From Mycogone perniciosa (Eukaryota > Ascomycota > Sordariomycetes > Hypocreales > Hypocreaceae), in assembly GCA_025331125.1 (NCBI GenBank), contig JAOALB010000014.1, positions 1 through 64,000 on the forward strand: a stretch of 64,000 nt of DNA. Direction: 5' to 3'. The notes under the pieces are model-generated. The model made no database searches and was not told the DNA's origin. It saw only the letters and a list, made by a program, of their open reading frames with translations. The position numbers and the translations under genes are program-made. Shown piece after piece: positions 1-12,023 of the stretch (position 1 is its first letter; each line of letters begins with the position of its first letter).

Positions 1-1754
1 CCCATCTCCCCCCCCCCCCCCCCCAAGCCTCTGAGAATCGACAGGTATCTGACAGCACCAACTTCCGTTTCCTGAGTATCTCTTCTATCAGCTGCGTTGG
101 TGAGAAATGAGAAAACCGCCCTAAACGAGGCATCTTGGCCCGCGTGTTAGTAAGTCTTGGCTGCACCAACACACGTATTTGGGCAATGGATGAATGCAAA
201 TAAGCCACATGGGAGGCGCTTCCCGACGCCGCCACCAGAATGCCCTCCCTGATTCTATTTCCCCGCGCTGAAAAGAGATCCTAACAAACTGATAGGTGCA
301 TACGGGGCACCAGTCCAAAAGCAGTCTCGCTCAAACGCCTTTGGCCAGCCATCCCGTCTGGGCGGTTGCGATATTACTAGTACTCGGAACTTTTGTATCA
401 TGGCTGAGAGTGTGCATGCCGGTGGGAAAAGCCAACTGACTATTTCGGAATAGAAAACTCCGGGATCAAGGAGAACTGCCAGGCCGTACGAGACCCGAGT
501 TGTCGGTTATCGCGATTGTTGCAGGCCGCCGGAGTAGTGCGCGACTTTTATAGTAGAAGTTATTGGCTCCAATGAGCAAATAAATGAATCAACACTGATA
601 GGCTCGTATTTTGCTCTTAGTCCCTCCCTCCTGTTCGACATCATGCCCAGAACCTGGTCCCAATCATCCGGGGCCTTCCAACTTCGGATATAGCCAACAT
701 GATAGGTAGCGTGTGGGAGCATACCGATGTCTTGACTTTTATCTTGGCTTTTTGTAACCCAACATCCATGGATCACAAGCGAGACTAGCCGGAACATCAA
801 TTGGAGCCATGTGAATGGTGTGACCATTATCCGGCGCTCTAACGTTCGGCATCATCATCGCAATGGAAGCGATATTGCCGCGTCTTTGCGTGCTTGGCTC
901 CTCGAGGGAGCGGGGTCAAGACATATCATATCGCCACAAAGCGAGCAGTGGTGGTAATTAACGGTCTTGGAACGGCCACTCTCGGCTTTCTTTGGGATCA
1001 CAAGACAAAGAGCTGGGAATAAGTGAAACAATATTATTCATCTTGTTTCGTGATGGTTGGGCTTGGTAAAGATACGAAGCCGACGGTCCAAGATCCCGAG
1101 CATCTTGGCCGACGCTTGTGGCCAAACCTGTGACTGTGGCCCAGTACGGAGTACGGGTAGAGCCCACTTCTCTACTATATATCTAACAAATGGCATGTAA
1201 GTTTTGGGAAAACATCTTTCGGATTGGCAGTTAAAGACCTGCAGGAATCCTCATGCCTAGGTTGATGTAATGCTACCCATAAACTGGCGCAATTGCAGTC
1301 ATGTAGTGGTAAAATTGCATGCATGCAGACGTTGTCCATGTCCGTCTTCTTCGGTCCGACGTATGCAGAATGCAGTCTCCACCGGGTGCAAAGAGGAAAT
1401 GCTCCGAGTCCTATATTAAAACGATACACTAATTCCGAAAACTTTGCATACACTATCGGCCCTAAGCGGCTGATCTTTCAAGCCGTCTTGGAGAGAAAAG
1501 GCTCTGATTGTCCTGAATCTTCAAAGCTCGACACCTGGCGAACTGTTCCGTGCCAACAGCATTTATAATTCAGCTGATCGCAGGGACGTGGCGCTCACGG
1601 GAGTTTGAATGAATTTCTCAGTTGTCATTATCTGCTTCATCATGCTTATAATTGCGTAAAACATTTCAGCCGCCAATGTTACCCATATCCACTGACATGG
1701 GATGATTACAATCTCCCGAGGTATACATAAACCCGTTTTTTTACTCACATCTCA
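1..1754. other. intergenic region, no gene seen
   Basis: Only short overlapping open frames occur on both strands, without recognisable domains or convincing splice structure. A 17-base C run lies at 8-24, and one copy of the dispersed word GTACGGAGTAC lies at 1144-1154. The right end is the 3' flank of the homogentisate dioxygenase gene. Confidence 0.6.
8..24. repeat. poly-C homopolymer tract
   Basis: Seventeen consecutive C residues at the very start of the window. It is a simple low-complexity tract with no visible relation to a gene. Confidence 0.9.
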
Positions 1755-3204
1755 TTAGTTCACCAGATGACTCCTCACCTCTTTGCCCTCTGGCAAAGAC
1801 CAATGAGTTACCACACCTCCCCAGCTCTCCTCACTGTAGCGCTCCTGGACCTTCTTGCACGTCCGCAAACCCCATTCAGTCACGCCAATCATGAGACAAC
1901 TCTCAAACATGAAGGCACAGCTTCCACCTCCAACCTTTGCTGGGGTCAGTTTGGCTTCTCGCGCGCCCTCGTGGCTCCCAGCATCCGGGCCGTGGCCACT
2001 CATGACATTGTGTAAGCTGGCACCACCAGGCACAAAGCCGCCAGTGCCGCCCCGCTTAGCGTCGTAGTCACCGGTAATTAAGCCCATGAACTCGCTCATG
2101 GTGTTTCGGTGGTAGTATGGTGGGCGGAAAGTGTCCTCGCCAACGAGCCAGCGCGGCGGGAAGATGACAAAGTCGGCAACAGCGGTTCCAGGAACGGTGG
2201 ACGGCGCGGTGAGGACAGTGAAGATGGAGGGGTCGGGGTGGTCAAAGGAGATGGTGCCGATGGTGTTGTAGCGGCCAAGGTCGTATTTATAGGGGTAGTA
2301 GTTTCCATGCCAGGCGACAACGTCAAAGGGTGTGTGAGCCTGCTTCGTGTAGAAGAGGGTGTTGTTAAACTTGACGGTGATTTCGAATTCGTTCTTGCCC
2401 TCGGAGGCAGTCGCTCCAACGTCTTCGCTGAAGCATGCCACGGGGGACTGGAAATCGCGGGGATTTGCAAGACCGTTGGAGCCGATCGGGCCTAGTTCTG
2501 GGAGGTTGAAGTGGCCTTGGTAGAGCTCGAGGGCGTAACCCCTGGCGGGGCCATTTGATAGCAAGACTTGATACTTGACACCACGGGGGATGACACAGAT
2601 CTCCATAGGGCGCACAAGGAGCCAGCCGAGCTCGGTTCGGATGTTCAAATCGCCTTCCTGGGGGACAATCAACAGGTCGCCGTCGGCTGAGTAGTGTGCC
2701 GACTTCTCGTTCATGCTCTTGCCAGCGGCGTATACGAGGATACCGATGCCCTGCTTCTGTGTGACGTCACCAGAGCCCGCGACTAACCTCATACCCGAGA
2801 CGAAATCCAAGTCCTTGGCCTCGTTGTGATCGAAGGGATCCCATCGCAACTGGTTAGGGATATACTGTAGTTTTGAAGCATCGGATCCATCTGTCGATGC
2901 GGAAGATGGTTCGTATGGAGGGTGCGCGCAAGAGGGCAAGATGCGATACAGCCAGGTCTGCTTGTTGTCGTCTCTGGGAGCCGTGAAGGACGTTCCGGAG
3001 AGCTTCTCTGCATACAATCCGTACGCCGGCTTCTGGGGCGAGTTGTGTCCAATCGGCAACGCGCCCTCAATGGCCTCTGACCTGCAGAGTAGAAAGTCAG
3101 TATCGAATGGTAATTCGGACGCCATATAGACCATACTCTAGGTGATTATTGAAGCCATTCTGGTAGCGATACAGCTCCTTGGTCTTGAATTGCGTGACGG
3201 GCAT
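1755..3204 (-). CDS. hmgA: homogentisate 1,2-dioxygenase
   Basis: This enzyme opens the aromatic ring of homogentisate to maleylacetoacetate in tyrosine, phenylalanine and phenylacetate catabolism, probably in the cytosol. There are two exons, 3204-3137 and 3081-1755. The intron at 3082-3136 has a GTATGG donor and a CTGCAG acceptor in phase 2. The spliced protein is about 464 residues, the normal size for the family. The first exon supplies the expected N-terminus (MPVTQFKTKELYRYQNGF), which decides the start. The second begins SEAIEGALPIGHNSP, a family hallmark. The iron ligands are visible as His347 and Glu353 in PPYYHRNTMSEF and His386 in SGHGPDAG. DGDLLIVPQEG and LGPIGSNGLANPRDF are also typical. 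A fumarylacetoacetase gene lies about 34 kb to the right, but no other pathway gene is adjacent. Family assignment is very secure. Confidence 0.96.
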
Positions 3205-3840
3205 GGTGACTGATACGGCAGGGATGAGATGAAGAGGCAGCCTTAGATGCGGACACGATGGAAGCCCATGCTTAAATAGAAATATGAATTAGTACACAGG
3301 CAGCCGCTCCGCTCACGGCTTTATGTACGGTTACATCTTAATAATATATTTTGAGGATTTCACCTGACGACATTCAAAAGCCGGCATTCCGCCGTGGAGA
3401 GGCGGCCCGCGGCCCGACACTAGCCGTGAAAGGCCTGAAATTGAATCCGATTCCGAGCTTCTATTCCGCACCTGTTGACCCGAGAGATCCACATATTCGG
3501 CCGTCAGCCGGAATGCCTTTCTCCTAGTAGTACGAAGTATTAGTAAAAGCCCTTATCCATATCTAAATCAGTATGACAGCTCTTATTTGATTGGCTGCCT
3601 AGTGACTCCTCAGTCATGCTGTAATGACCGGCCTAGAGTGCCGTAGCGACCTTATACGAGGATTTCCATAAAGCCTTGTCATATCTATTTTCGTCCATGA
3701 TTATATCTCGTTGTTCGCATTGATAAAATTGCCACTGGGTATCCATGCTAAACAACATTGTTTACTGTCGCGTGAAGAGAAATTGTCGTGACTTAGTTGG
3801 TGGACTGGCGTTGTGTCGGGCACATGCCTTTATGACAGTG
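3205..3840. other. upstream region of homogentisate dioxygenase
   Basis: Presumed promoter and 5' leader of the leftward dioxygenase gene, then unremarkable sequence reaching the Copia-like fragment. No other gene is seen. Confidence 0.4.
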
Positions 3841-3939
3841 TTTGAACAACTAGGACTACGTCAAAGTAAGAAAGGACCTTTCTTATTTAAGAACGATTGT
3901 ATCACCGTTTTATTTTTCGTGGATGATATTGTCAAGTTT
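3841..3939 (+). mobile_element. degraded Ty1/Copia reverse transcriptase fragment
   Basis: A short frame reads FEQLGLRQSKKGPFLF followed by FFVDDIV. This matches the end of the Copia reverse transcriptase core, where a 'Leu-Gly-Leu ... Asp-x-Cys-Leu-Phe' stretch precedes the catalytic (Phe/Tyr)-Val-Asp-Asp box. The frame continues from 3745 to 4086, but outside this stretch the similarity fades, and no integrase, RNase H or LTR could be recognised nearby. It is a dead remnant rather than an active element. Confidence 0.5.
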
Positions 3940-4474
3940 AAATACTGGATAATGGAAAGTGAATACAGAGTATGCCAAGTCTCACTTTGGGTTCACTTAC
4001 ACTACAGGGTAAGTACTGGCTGTGACTTCGGGCGACAATCTACGGTGTCAGTAAGTATAAGATTCACAGCTATTATAACATATTAGCTCTAAAAGGGGGT
4101 AATTGCTTTGGATATGAGAAACGCTGGGCAGGACAGGTTTAGCATTGGTGGGATTCATGGTACGTTCCTAAGAAGTTACATGTAGCGTATGGATTCCTTA
4201 GGGTTTCTATGCCAACATGCAAGTCCCTGTTTCCACTATGATGCAGAACCACCACTATAAGTAATAATAGGAGACCTACACGTTTATGTCTTGTAGCGGT
4301 TCTTCCTGACACATCTACAGAGTCAAACGAGATGGTGAACCTGACCACTTGTCAAACTACCGGGAGAAGAGCATGTACAAGAGGTGAAAATCGGGTATCA
4401 TCAATTCGTTCTAGAGAAATTTATAGATTCCATGAATATATCAAGCATGCTGCGATGCAAGTCTTCTTCCCAAT

Positions 4475-5848
4475 TCATGACAGTTGCTGCGATGATAACA
4501 CATTTGGGGGGAAACCGCTGGCAATGGAAACCCCTCGCAGACGCTGCAACCATGGTGGCCCGTTGCCTTTAGAGACCGGCTGATGGTTCAAGCCGCAGTC
4601 GACGTACACGGTGTCATTCATGTAGACCCAGTTTGACACCTCGACAATAGACTCAGATAGAGTGCCAGGAAATGGCGATGGGCTTAGCACCGCGCAAGTC
4701 CAGCACATCTGCTGGAAGATCTCTATCAACCTGTGGATCCATCCACTGACGCTCATTCGAATTGATGAACCTTCCACCTCGAGATGAATGAGCCCAAGAC
4801 CTGGACAGAAGCCCCCTTGACCATCAGTGCCGTCCCAGACGGACATTCCTGAATAAGCTTCGGCCTGGCGGTGCGAAATAACGGCATTTGTGAAGGCCTC
4901 CTCAAGGCATCCCAGCAGTATTCGTCCGCACCGTGGCCACTGTGCATCTACATACTCAGAGATAGTTGTACGAACGCATTCAGCAGATGTGCCAGTAACA
5001 GCGGGCAGGGATCCTATGCTGATGAGGTGCGGGTCGCCAGCGTCCTCCAGCCCAAGGAATATTTGGCAGTCATATTCGAACTGCACAATGTGAAAGCCAT
5101 CGTGTGGCGGTCGGCCAGGTCGCCTCAAGATAATATCCCATATAGCGGACTCGGCTAGGTGTGTCTGAACGTAATGAGGGGACAACAGTAGTCTTCTAAT
5201 TCGAGAGACAAGGTGTCTGGAGGCATTTCCGGCGGTGACGATATTGTGAAGTATGCGTGCAATTCCGTCCGGCGATCCTCCTGGTGACTGGGCAGGGAAC
5301 TCACGGTGCCAGTAACTACACAGAAGCTGCAGTGCTAGTGGTAGATCAATGCCCTTGGCATTTGTCGACCAACTCAGTGGTCTTCGCGACAGTCCTGGAC
5401 CAAGTTTATCCAAAATACACTTGGCGGTCTCTGGACTATGAAGTATAAGGATGAGTTGACGAACCGGCCCGTCGAATAACAGGGTGACCTGATGGGAAGG
5501 CTCAGGGTTGGAGTTGTGATAGAAGGAGAAAATTTCGTCCCATAGCTGCTTGACAAAATCGGATAGAAGGCGGTCGACCACTCGATCAAGGTTGATCCGT
5601 ACTTTTTTTTCGGAAAGGTAATAATGGGCGAGCAACTCGTTGTTTAAACCGTCTGCAAGTGCCTTTGCAAACGCAGCGACCAGTGCCCCTGCAATCAGGG
5701 GGGGAACTTGAACCTCGATATTTCTGACCTGCTGAGAGAGACGGGTGGGGAAGGCAGGCAACGGCGGCTTGACAGAAGGGAATGACGATGGCGAAATAAC
5801 TGTCCCTGGTATCCTGATTGTCTCAGGGCAGCCAGACGGAGGTGTCAT
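4475..5848 (-). CDS. hypothetical protein, 457 aa, no recognised family
   Basis: An uninterrupted frame of 457 codons starting at an ATG whose codon ends at 5848. The length and the sustained leftward frame argue for a real gene rather than chance. The composition is that of a globular soluble protein. A Pro-rich N-terminus is followed by a hydrophobic stretch near residues 50-65 (PPLIAGALVAAFAKALADGL), too weak to call a membrane segment. Later comes a region with several Trp, Cys and Gly residues (for example VSVWDGTDGQGG-like text near residue 345). I recognise no catalytic motif or domain. The gene sits between a Copia fragment and a Gypsy fragment, an accessory setting where recent or lineage-specific genes are common. 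Function is unknown, and a missed intron near either end cannot be excluded. Confidence 0.6.
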   Translation of the reverse strand: MTPPSGCPETIRIPGTVISPSSFPSVKPPLPAFPTRLSQQVRNIEVQVPPLIAGALVAAFAKALADGLNNELLAHYYLSEKKVRINLDRVVDRLLSDFVKQLWDEIFSFYHNSNPEPSHQVTLLFDGPVRQLILILHSPETAKCILDKLGPGLSRRPLSWSTNAKGIDLPLALQLLCSYWHREFPAQSPGGSPDGIARILHNIVTAGNASRHLVSRIRRLLLSPHYVQTHLAESAIWDIILRRPGRPPHDGFHIVQFEYDCQIFLGLEDAGDPHLISIGSLPAVTGTSAECVRTTISEYVDAQWPRCGRILLGCLEEAFTNAVISHRQAEAYSGMSVWDGTDGQGGFCPGLGLIHLEVEGSSIRMSVSGWIHRLIEIFQQMCWTCAVLSPSPFPGTLSESIVEVSNWVYMNDTVYVDCGLNHQPVSKGNGPPWLQRLRGVSIASGFPPNVLSSQQLS

Positions 5849-7064
5849 GTCTGATCATGGCTAGGGGAGAAAGATATACCGGCAGACACGAAACTTGGCA
5901 GCGAGGGACCAAAAAAAAAGCTCGGTAGATATTCTCCAGGGAGAGCCTAATCCTCCCTTTCTTGCATATAAGTCATAATTCTCGATTTTTTTTTTGGTGT
6001 CTTATGGTGGTGCTGTGTGGGCACCACCAGCGCAATTAGATGAGGCAACGCCAGTGGTGACGTTGCGCGGCGTCGAAAGCATTGCGCGTCCCTTTCCAAA
6101 GACAGTAAAAGGCGGATTGGGCTTGCCACACGTTGCCCCGTATAGGAAATCCACATTGATTGGTTGACTGGACGATTCTAAAGGCTGAAAGAAAGAGGGT
6201 TCGCAAAGGCCTGAGTTCTTGAAGCCTGGACTTGGCGTTTATCGATTGATCATCCCGTTCGTTATGCACATCGCTTGATTTGGGTCGATGCAATCGGTTT
6301 AGGAAAGTCGCCGATCGGATGATGACAAAGATCGTACTCCGTATCTGAGATAGTAGTAATAGATAATAGATGTCGTATCTGGCAACCTGCCAGTAGAGTA
6401 GTAGTATTAGCTGTGCTCCTTATCGGGTGGAGATGACGAATTTGAAGACGCGGTTGACAGGTTGACGAAATGATTGGCGAATGTTGTCATAAATCAGGGA
6501 TGCGTACCCGTTCAATGAAGTTTACTAAGTCAGTTGATGTCAAACAAGTCCAATTTCCATATATAAATCATAATATTCTGATTGCTTTTATGTTTCCGGA
6601 ATTTTCTCGCAGCTTCTCAAAGCTTCTCAAAGCCTCGTGCATGGCTTACATCAATGGCCTATCTGACCACAGCACGGGCCTGATCAGGGACGACTCAACG
6701 CTACACAGAACAGATTCGTCTCACCGGGTTTCCAGCCCTGTCACGTAGCTCTGCGGGATAGAAATACCCGTAGGCTCGTACTAGCAGTTTGTCAGGTTGC
6801 CGATCTAAGATGCTTGGTTGGCGAAGGCGAGCGAGGTGCGCGTCAAACACTCACATTACGACGACAAAAAATGCCAACAGGGGCACCGGTGTTTTTTGTG
6901 CTGAAGCAAGGAGGGAAGCTTCTCTATGTCGAAGCTCGTGATTTGAACCAGATAACTTACTAGAAAGAGGTCGTGTTAAGGGCGCCAACCTTGTTGCATT
7001 CTCGGTAGAGAAGAGATCTGCGAGATCCATGCATTCCGCAGACAACTAATGCTCTGTTCGCACG

Positions 7065-7136
7065 GTCAACAGGACGTCTGTTCTTGCGAGCTATCTGATT
7101 CAAAGCATGATAGTCGACACAAAGCCACAGCTTCTC
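7065..7136 (-). mobile_element. degraded Ty3/Gypsy reverse transcriptase fragment
   Basis: Read leftwards, these 24 codons give EKLWLCVDYHALNQIARKNR and then Arg-Pro-Val-Asp. This is the conserved 'Leu-Arg-x-Cys-Val-Asp-Tyr-Arg-x-Leu-Asn-x-x-Thr-x-(Lys/Arg)-Asn-Arg-x-Pro' block of Gypsy reverse transcriptases. The flanks on both sides drift out of frame, so only this block can be supported. No LTRs or other Gypsy domains were found. Confidence 0.5.
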
Positions 7137-7477
7137 GTGCTCCTGTCGGTCACTTCAAAACGACCCCCTTTGCAAGGCCTCATTGAGAGAACCTCCAGCT
7201 CCTTTGAGCCTTAACTAGCTATTGATTGCATTGTTTGCGGAGAAACAGTTTGTCCTCCTGTGATGGCTTACTAAGCAAAGTCATTGTGCTCTGTGCTGTG
7301 CAAACAGACATGGGCACTCAACAAGGTTACGAAATAACAAGCTTCTATGATATTCATCGGCTACGAAGTACAATATAATGAGTTTAAAAACCGACTCGGA
7401 GAATTCAGCATGTTGCAGTTTTATGACGTGCTATTGCTACGTACGAGTAGGTAGCTATTGGTGTGTTTTTCTACTTT

Positions 7478-7495
7478 GTACGAAGTACGAAGTAC
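7478..7495. repeat. two overlapping copies of GTACGAAGTAC
   Basis: GTACGAAGTAC occurs at 7478-7488 and again at 7485-7495, sharing four bases. A third copy in the opposite reading (GTACTTCGTAC) lies at 7566-7576. This word and its GTACGGAGTAC variant recur in intergenic DNA across the whole window. Confidence 0.85.
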
Positions 7496-9120
7496 TTTGT
7501 CGACGGAGATCATCTCAAGGTGGCGTATCAGAGTGTAAGCGTGACCTGGCTTGACCTAGTACAAGGTACTTCGTACGGAGTTAATGCCTCTCAAACACCA
7601 CATAAGCCACGTAATTTCACCAAGTATGTATGCATATGACAGTTCACATGCTTGGCTAAATACACAAACAGAAAGGATTTTTCTGATTTATGATTGCTCT
7701 CCTGCGACTTTACCAGCTCTGCCGTGACCCATAAGCCGAGTGAAGCGGAGTCAAGGGAGCGCCTATGTCCGCAGTGGGTGGTCCATGTTTCACTCAGTGG
7801 GGTCGGCTGTTATCAGCAACTCCGAGCTCGCCAGGCGGAACATACATAAGAACAGGCCCACTGCGGAGGTCAGCTGGCGCCATTGGGTCCACAGTCAGTC
7901 GTCAGACTCGTCATTGACGTCAGGTGAGCTCGGTGTAGCGACTCTGACCGTGGTGGATATGCTGGATAAGGAGCAATGGCAAGTAGAAGCATAACGAAGA
8001 ACAACCACAGAAGTAAACAAAGAAATCGAAGGTTTCACCAGTCTTGCATCGGAGAGGGTTCGGAGCAAGCAAGTCGAGCATTGCCGTGAGGAGAACGCCG
8101 TGGCAGGGACCGGTCTGGATGAGGAGTCGTTCTATCCAATATTTACCCTCCCCCGACATCTATTTGAACCAATCAGCAGACACATCCGGACTTTCTAAAC
8201 CCAGAGCGGTACGGCCTGCTGGGAGAAGGTTTGCTTGGCCTGGGATAGGCACTGTAACCCTCACGAGCGTGACGAGGTACTTGGAGGTTCCCGCTACCTT
8301 GGCTTATGCGTGCCCGATGGCGAGGGTGGAGGTACCTACTCCATCTTGTCGATACGACCCCGACGACTCCGGTGAGGGGCAAAGCGATCTTGCGTTGCAT
8401 CAAATGCCCGCTGCTTTGTATGTGCGTACTACGTCGTACTCCTGTACTCCGTACTCGTATATTTCGTCCTCGGCTCCTCTTTATCAGCTTTTTCCTCGGC
8501 AAAGAGACGCAGAAAAACCACAAAAGCTCGTAGGCATTCGCCAGAAGCTATCGAGAGATGAATTGCCAGCTGTTCGACACTGTGCCGGCCTTTTCTACCA
8601 TCGAAACGTATCTCCTCCCCTGGTGGGTCTGAGACAGGCTTCCCCGGATTTGTTACCCCAGATTCCGCTTCTAGGTGCAGCAGAACGGTGCTAAACCACA
8701 TTGGGTACCAGGTCAAGTACGAAGTATGTATACACCCATCAGCTCACTGTCACGCGATCAACCTCAACCAAACGATGGTCAGGTCGGCACTCTTTACCCC
8801 GCCCGGTCTGACGAAAGGGTAAGGGGCAACCCAGCAGTACCAGTCGGCGACTTTGGTAGCAGCAGGGTACCTTCTGGCCGCCAATATCAAGCCCTCTTCC
8901 CCTCCTTTCCCCCGACTCCTCTTCTCTCTCTTCCTTCCATCACCTCATTATCCCCAACACCTATTGAACGTTCCAACCAACTGCTTTCATCAAAAGGTAT
9001 GTCTCTCTCAGCGAATTGGGGTATCTGCAACTTGGTCCAGGCACCAATCGTATCGGCCACGGCTGACCTATAACTCAAACCAGCTCCTGGGCCACTGCCT
9101 GATCATCCACAGCACCAGCC

Positions 9121-9820
9121 ATGTCTGAACCACTCACCAAGGTCGACTCTGCCGTCCAAGGCCTGTCATCATCACCGCCAAAGGAGAAGGGCCATAGGAG
9201 GACGAGCTCCAGCGCCGCAGGTGTGATGAGCATCGCCGATATTAGTAAGTTGCTCCGTGATGCGTTGTGGCAGTGTACGTCACCTTGCATGGTGCTAATA
9301 CCTGATGCCCCAATTAGACACCAACAATGTCGAGCTGAAACTCGCCGTGGAGACGCAACAAACTGCCTGGTACGTTGTCTGACCCTATCGATCATTGCAT
9401 ACATCCACTAACACTTCGCCCTACAGGAAAATAAACCAGCGGCCAAAGGATCTTGACAATGATCAACTCCTTCAGCTTTCTCTGACAAACCCTCCTATCA
9501 AGAGTATAACACTAAAATTCCCACACGGAAAGGAGGTTGTAGCACGGAACATGAAGGGCCTGACAATAGGCGACGCTTTGTCAGCCATCCACAAGGCGAA
9601 CAAGAACCGGGTAAGACCCCAAACACTCCCACTTCTCGAATCCCAACTAATGCCATTCCCCCCCAAGGCTGATGATGAGCTCGACAACCCGTACCTCAAG
9701 GGCTTTGCCTGGGAACACGGCGCAACGTACTTCGAGGTCCACCTGCAGGGCCAGCCAGCCACAGGCATGACAAGCGGCGGTGGCGGCAAGAAGAAGAAGA
9801 AGAACAAGGAGGAGGAGTAA
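9121..9820 (+). CDS. small conserved fungal protein, 170 aa (possible DUF6699 family)
   Basis: There are four exons: 9121-9244, 9318-9369, 9427-9610 and 9668-9820. All three introns are canonical GT...AG and keep one frame, ending in a TAA at 9818-9820. The product is about 170 residues. It has a Ser/Lys-rich N-terminus and a conserved-looking core (VELKLAVETQQTAWKINQRP, then LTNPPIKSITLKFPHGKEV and GLTIGDALSAIHKA). Next comes DDELDNPYLKGFAWEHGATY, and a Gly-Lys-Glu-rich tail follows. The LTIGDALSAIHK segment resembles the small fungal DUF6699-type fold; this family call is a tentative inference from memory. No catalytic residues are obvious. Four exons in register make it very likely a real gene, but function is unknown. 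Confidence 0.8.
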
Positions 9821-12023
9821 GCACAATCCCACCACTCCTGATGTCTGTTTCAATAGTTCCTTCAATTCTTCTTGTTTGGCTTCGCTTGGTTCGGTGCGAG
9901 TCGGCGCCCGGGATATTGCAACTAGATGTTGTTGGTCGGGTCATGTTTGTGTGACTGCTGGAGTCGCCTAGTGTACTGAATTTACTTGATTGAGAAGAGT
10001 GATCGCACTCTGATATATCACCATCTGAGATTACTTGTTGATATCCGACGTATCCCAACGTACCCCCATCCCTTTTGAGGAACGTGTGACGTCTTCCTGC
10101 CCTCAAGTTACCAACACCTTTGGCGGCCCATCCCGCCTTGATGCCGACTCTTGTTCATTCTCAGCACGCAAGGGATCCGGAGACCCCTTGTGATTTGACG
10201 GGCCGGCCACGAAGCCGTGGTAGATGTGGGATGAGCAGCTCGACTCTGTGCTGTCTGGCGAGCCTGGCATCCAGTGGGAGACAAGCCCTCAGGGAGAAAT
10301 GCTGTGATGGATGGTGTTTCGTGTCTCCTTGTTGACCACGGCAGACGATTTCGTGCCGAGCAAGTGCGGAGCGTGGCGTGGAAGTTCCAGCGTTTTCCCG
10401 GCGGATTCCTCAAGATACGCAGCCCGCATAGAATACGGGTACTTGCTTGACCTCGCAGGTACACCTTGAGGTTCTCTTTTGCTGGAGTTTACTTAGACTT
10501 TTCATAGACAAACGCACATGTTCAGGGAACTTGTTCGGCAAGACTAACTGCTAAGTAGCATAATAGGCAAAGTCCGGAGCTGAACTCATAGGCCTCTCTT
10601 ACCATATAGACGAAGCTCACTACTGAATAGGGACAAGAAGTGACAGATCATGAGCGGGACGGAGATACATTACGACGTTGAAGTCTGTCGCATTACCGAG
10701 TCTGAGTCCAAATCTGTCCATCTGGACTCACAGTTCACCAATGCAACTGTCATCAATCCGAACGAGCCAGCCGATTCAACCCACCCCTACATCCTCCTCC
10801 TCAATGGCATGATTGTATATGCGCTTATCAATCGGATTTATGCATTTGAATACATCGGAAGTCATCTGTGGAAAAATGATGACTAGACTTCGTCCTCGCT
10901 TGGTCCAAAACAGGTGTCGTTGGTCCGTTCATCTTCTTGGGCCTTCTAGATCGTACGCGGACGACACGAATATACCTCATCAGGATATCCTTCTTATTGG
11001 CTCCGCCTTGCCCTCATCGACGTTGTCGTGGCCATTTTCGTCATCCCTTACGAGTGACTCGACGACGATGACGCGGCGTAGTGGATGTTTGCAGCCGACC
11101 ATGGATTGGAGGCTAGTTAAAGTGGTTCTGAGACAGAAGACCTAACTTGGTGTGATTTCAACTAGAAAGTGGGAATTTGGAAGTGTGTAAGAGTTGGGTA
11201 TCGCCATCTCTTGTCGTTGGATATGTCATGATATTGGACCAATTCCGCCGAGACCTATACAGTCGGACTATACAACAAGACAACCACAGCCTGGTAGTTA
11301 GTGCATCTCACATCTCAATTTTGATAGTTTCTATAGTCAAAGCACTTGGACTATTGGGAGTGAGCGACCTGCAACATTCTATCCCACAACACACAAACAC
11401 ACCACCATCCTGAGCACCACGATCATAGGCCTCTAACATCCATGGGGTAGAAGTTGCCATATTATCTTTCTTTAATTTTTTTATTTAGACCAAAAGAGTA
11501 TCTCATATCACTGACTTCTCACTGCTGCTGCTGCTGCTGGAAATGTGTGCTTTGTCAGTCCGTCTCACTGCGAGGAGTTCATCTGCCACCCGCTTTCAGT
11601 TGCCAGCCATGATTTTGCCTGCAACTCTGATCCTTGAACTTCCGCCAAATGCAGTTAACCCTATATGTATTCATTTTTATTTTGATGGGGATCTTCACAC
11701 CTACACAATTTGCCCTTTCTCCAACTTCCTCACCTCTTTACTTGAGATCATTCACTCTCTCGGGATCAAGGTCAAACCATTCACTTCGGGTCTACAGCAC
11801 CGGTCACTGCAAGCCTCCTCATTAATTCCAGTAGGTGAAATCCAGGAAACCATAACTCCATGCTGTCGAGGCTGACGGACGGATGATTTACTTTAACTCT
11901 ATTGTTCAGTACGTTTCACTTCTTGAGCTCACTGAGAATGTCTGCTCAACGAGTTCAGCGCCCCATCCCTTTTGCTTCTCTCTATTTTCTGGGAGAAACT
12001 CTCTCATCACAACACCTAGCTCG
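9821..12023. other. intergenic region, one weak small frame
   Basis: The 3' flank of the previous gene runs to about 10.1 kb, followed by sequence with no supported gene. A CTG trinucleotide run (about 11523-11539) lies upstream of the next gene, and the C/T-rich stretch up to 12023 is its probable leader. A 78-codon frame at 10650-10886 is listed separately as doubtful. Confidence 0.5.
10650..10886 (+). CDS. doubtful small ORF, 78 aa
   Basis: An ATG-initiated frame of 78 codons with mixed polar composition and a short hydrophobic patch (THPYILLLNGMIVYALINRI). There is no recognised domain, no splice partner and no context that assigns a role. It may be chance, and is listed because it is the only frame in this 2-kb gap that looks mildly protein-like. 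Confidence 0.2.
   Translation: MSGTEIHYDVEVCRITESESKSVHLDSQFTNATVINPNEPADSTHPYILLLNGMIVYALINRIYAFEYIGSHLWKNDD

Larger units (their letters stand above)
5849..9120. other. long gene-poor region with retroelement scrap
   Basis: Over 3 kb with only short conflicting frames; the longest is a 216-codon rightward frame near 8044-8694 without a recognisable domain or coding character. It contains a Gypsy-type reverse transcriptase scrap (7065-7136, minus strand) and several copies of the GTACGAAGTAC word (7478-7495, 7566-7576 and a variant at 8717-8727). The last few hundred bases, rich in C and T, are the leader of the gene starting at 9121. Confidence 0.5.

Noticed and set aside
2109..2495. 128-codon rightward frame over the homogentisate dioxygenase gene
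   Set aside because: It is the mirror of a securely identified gene, with biased composition from the opposite strand.
8044..8694. 216-codon rightward frame in the gene-poor region
   Set aside because: Opposed by open frames on the other strand, no domain, no codon bias, and contains the dispersed GTAC word.
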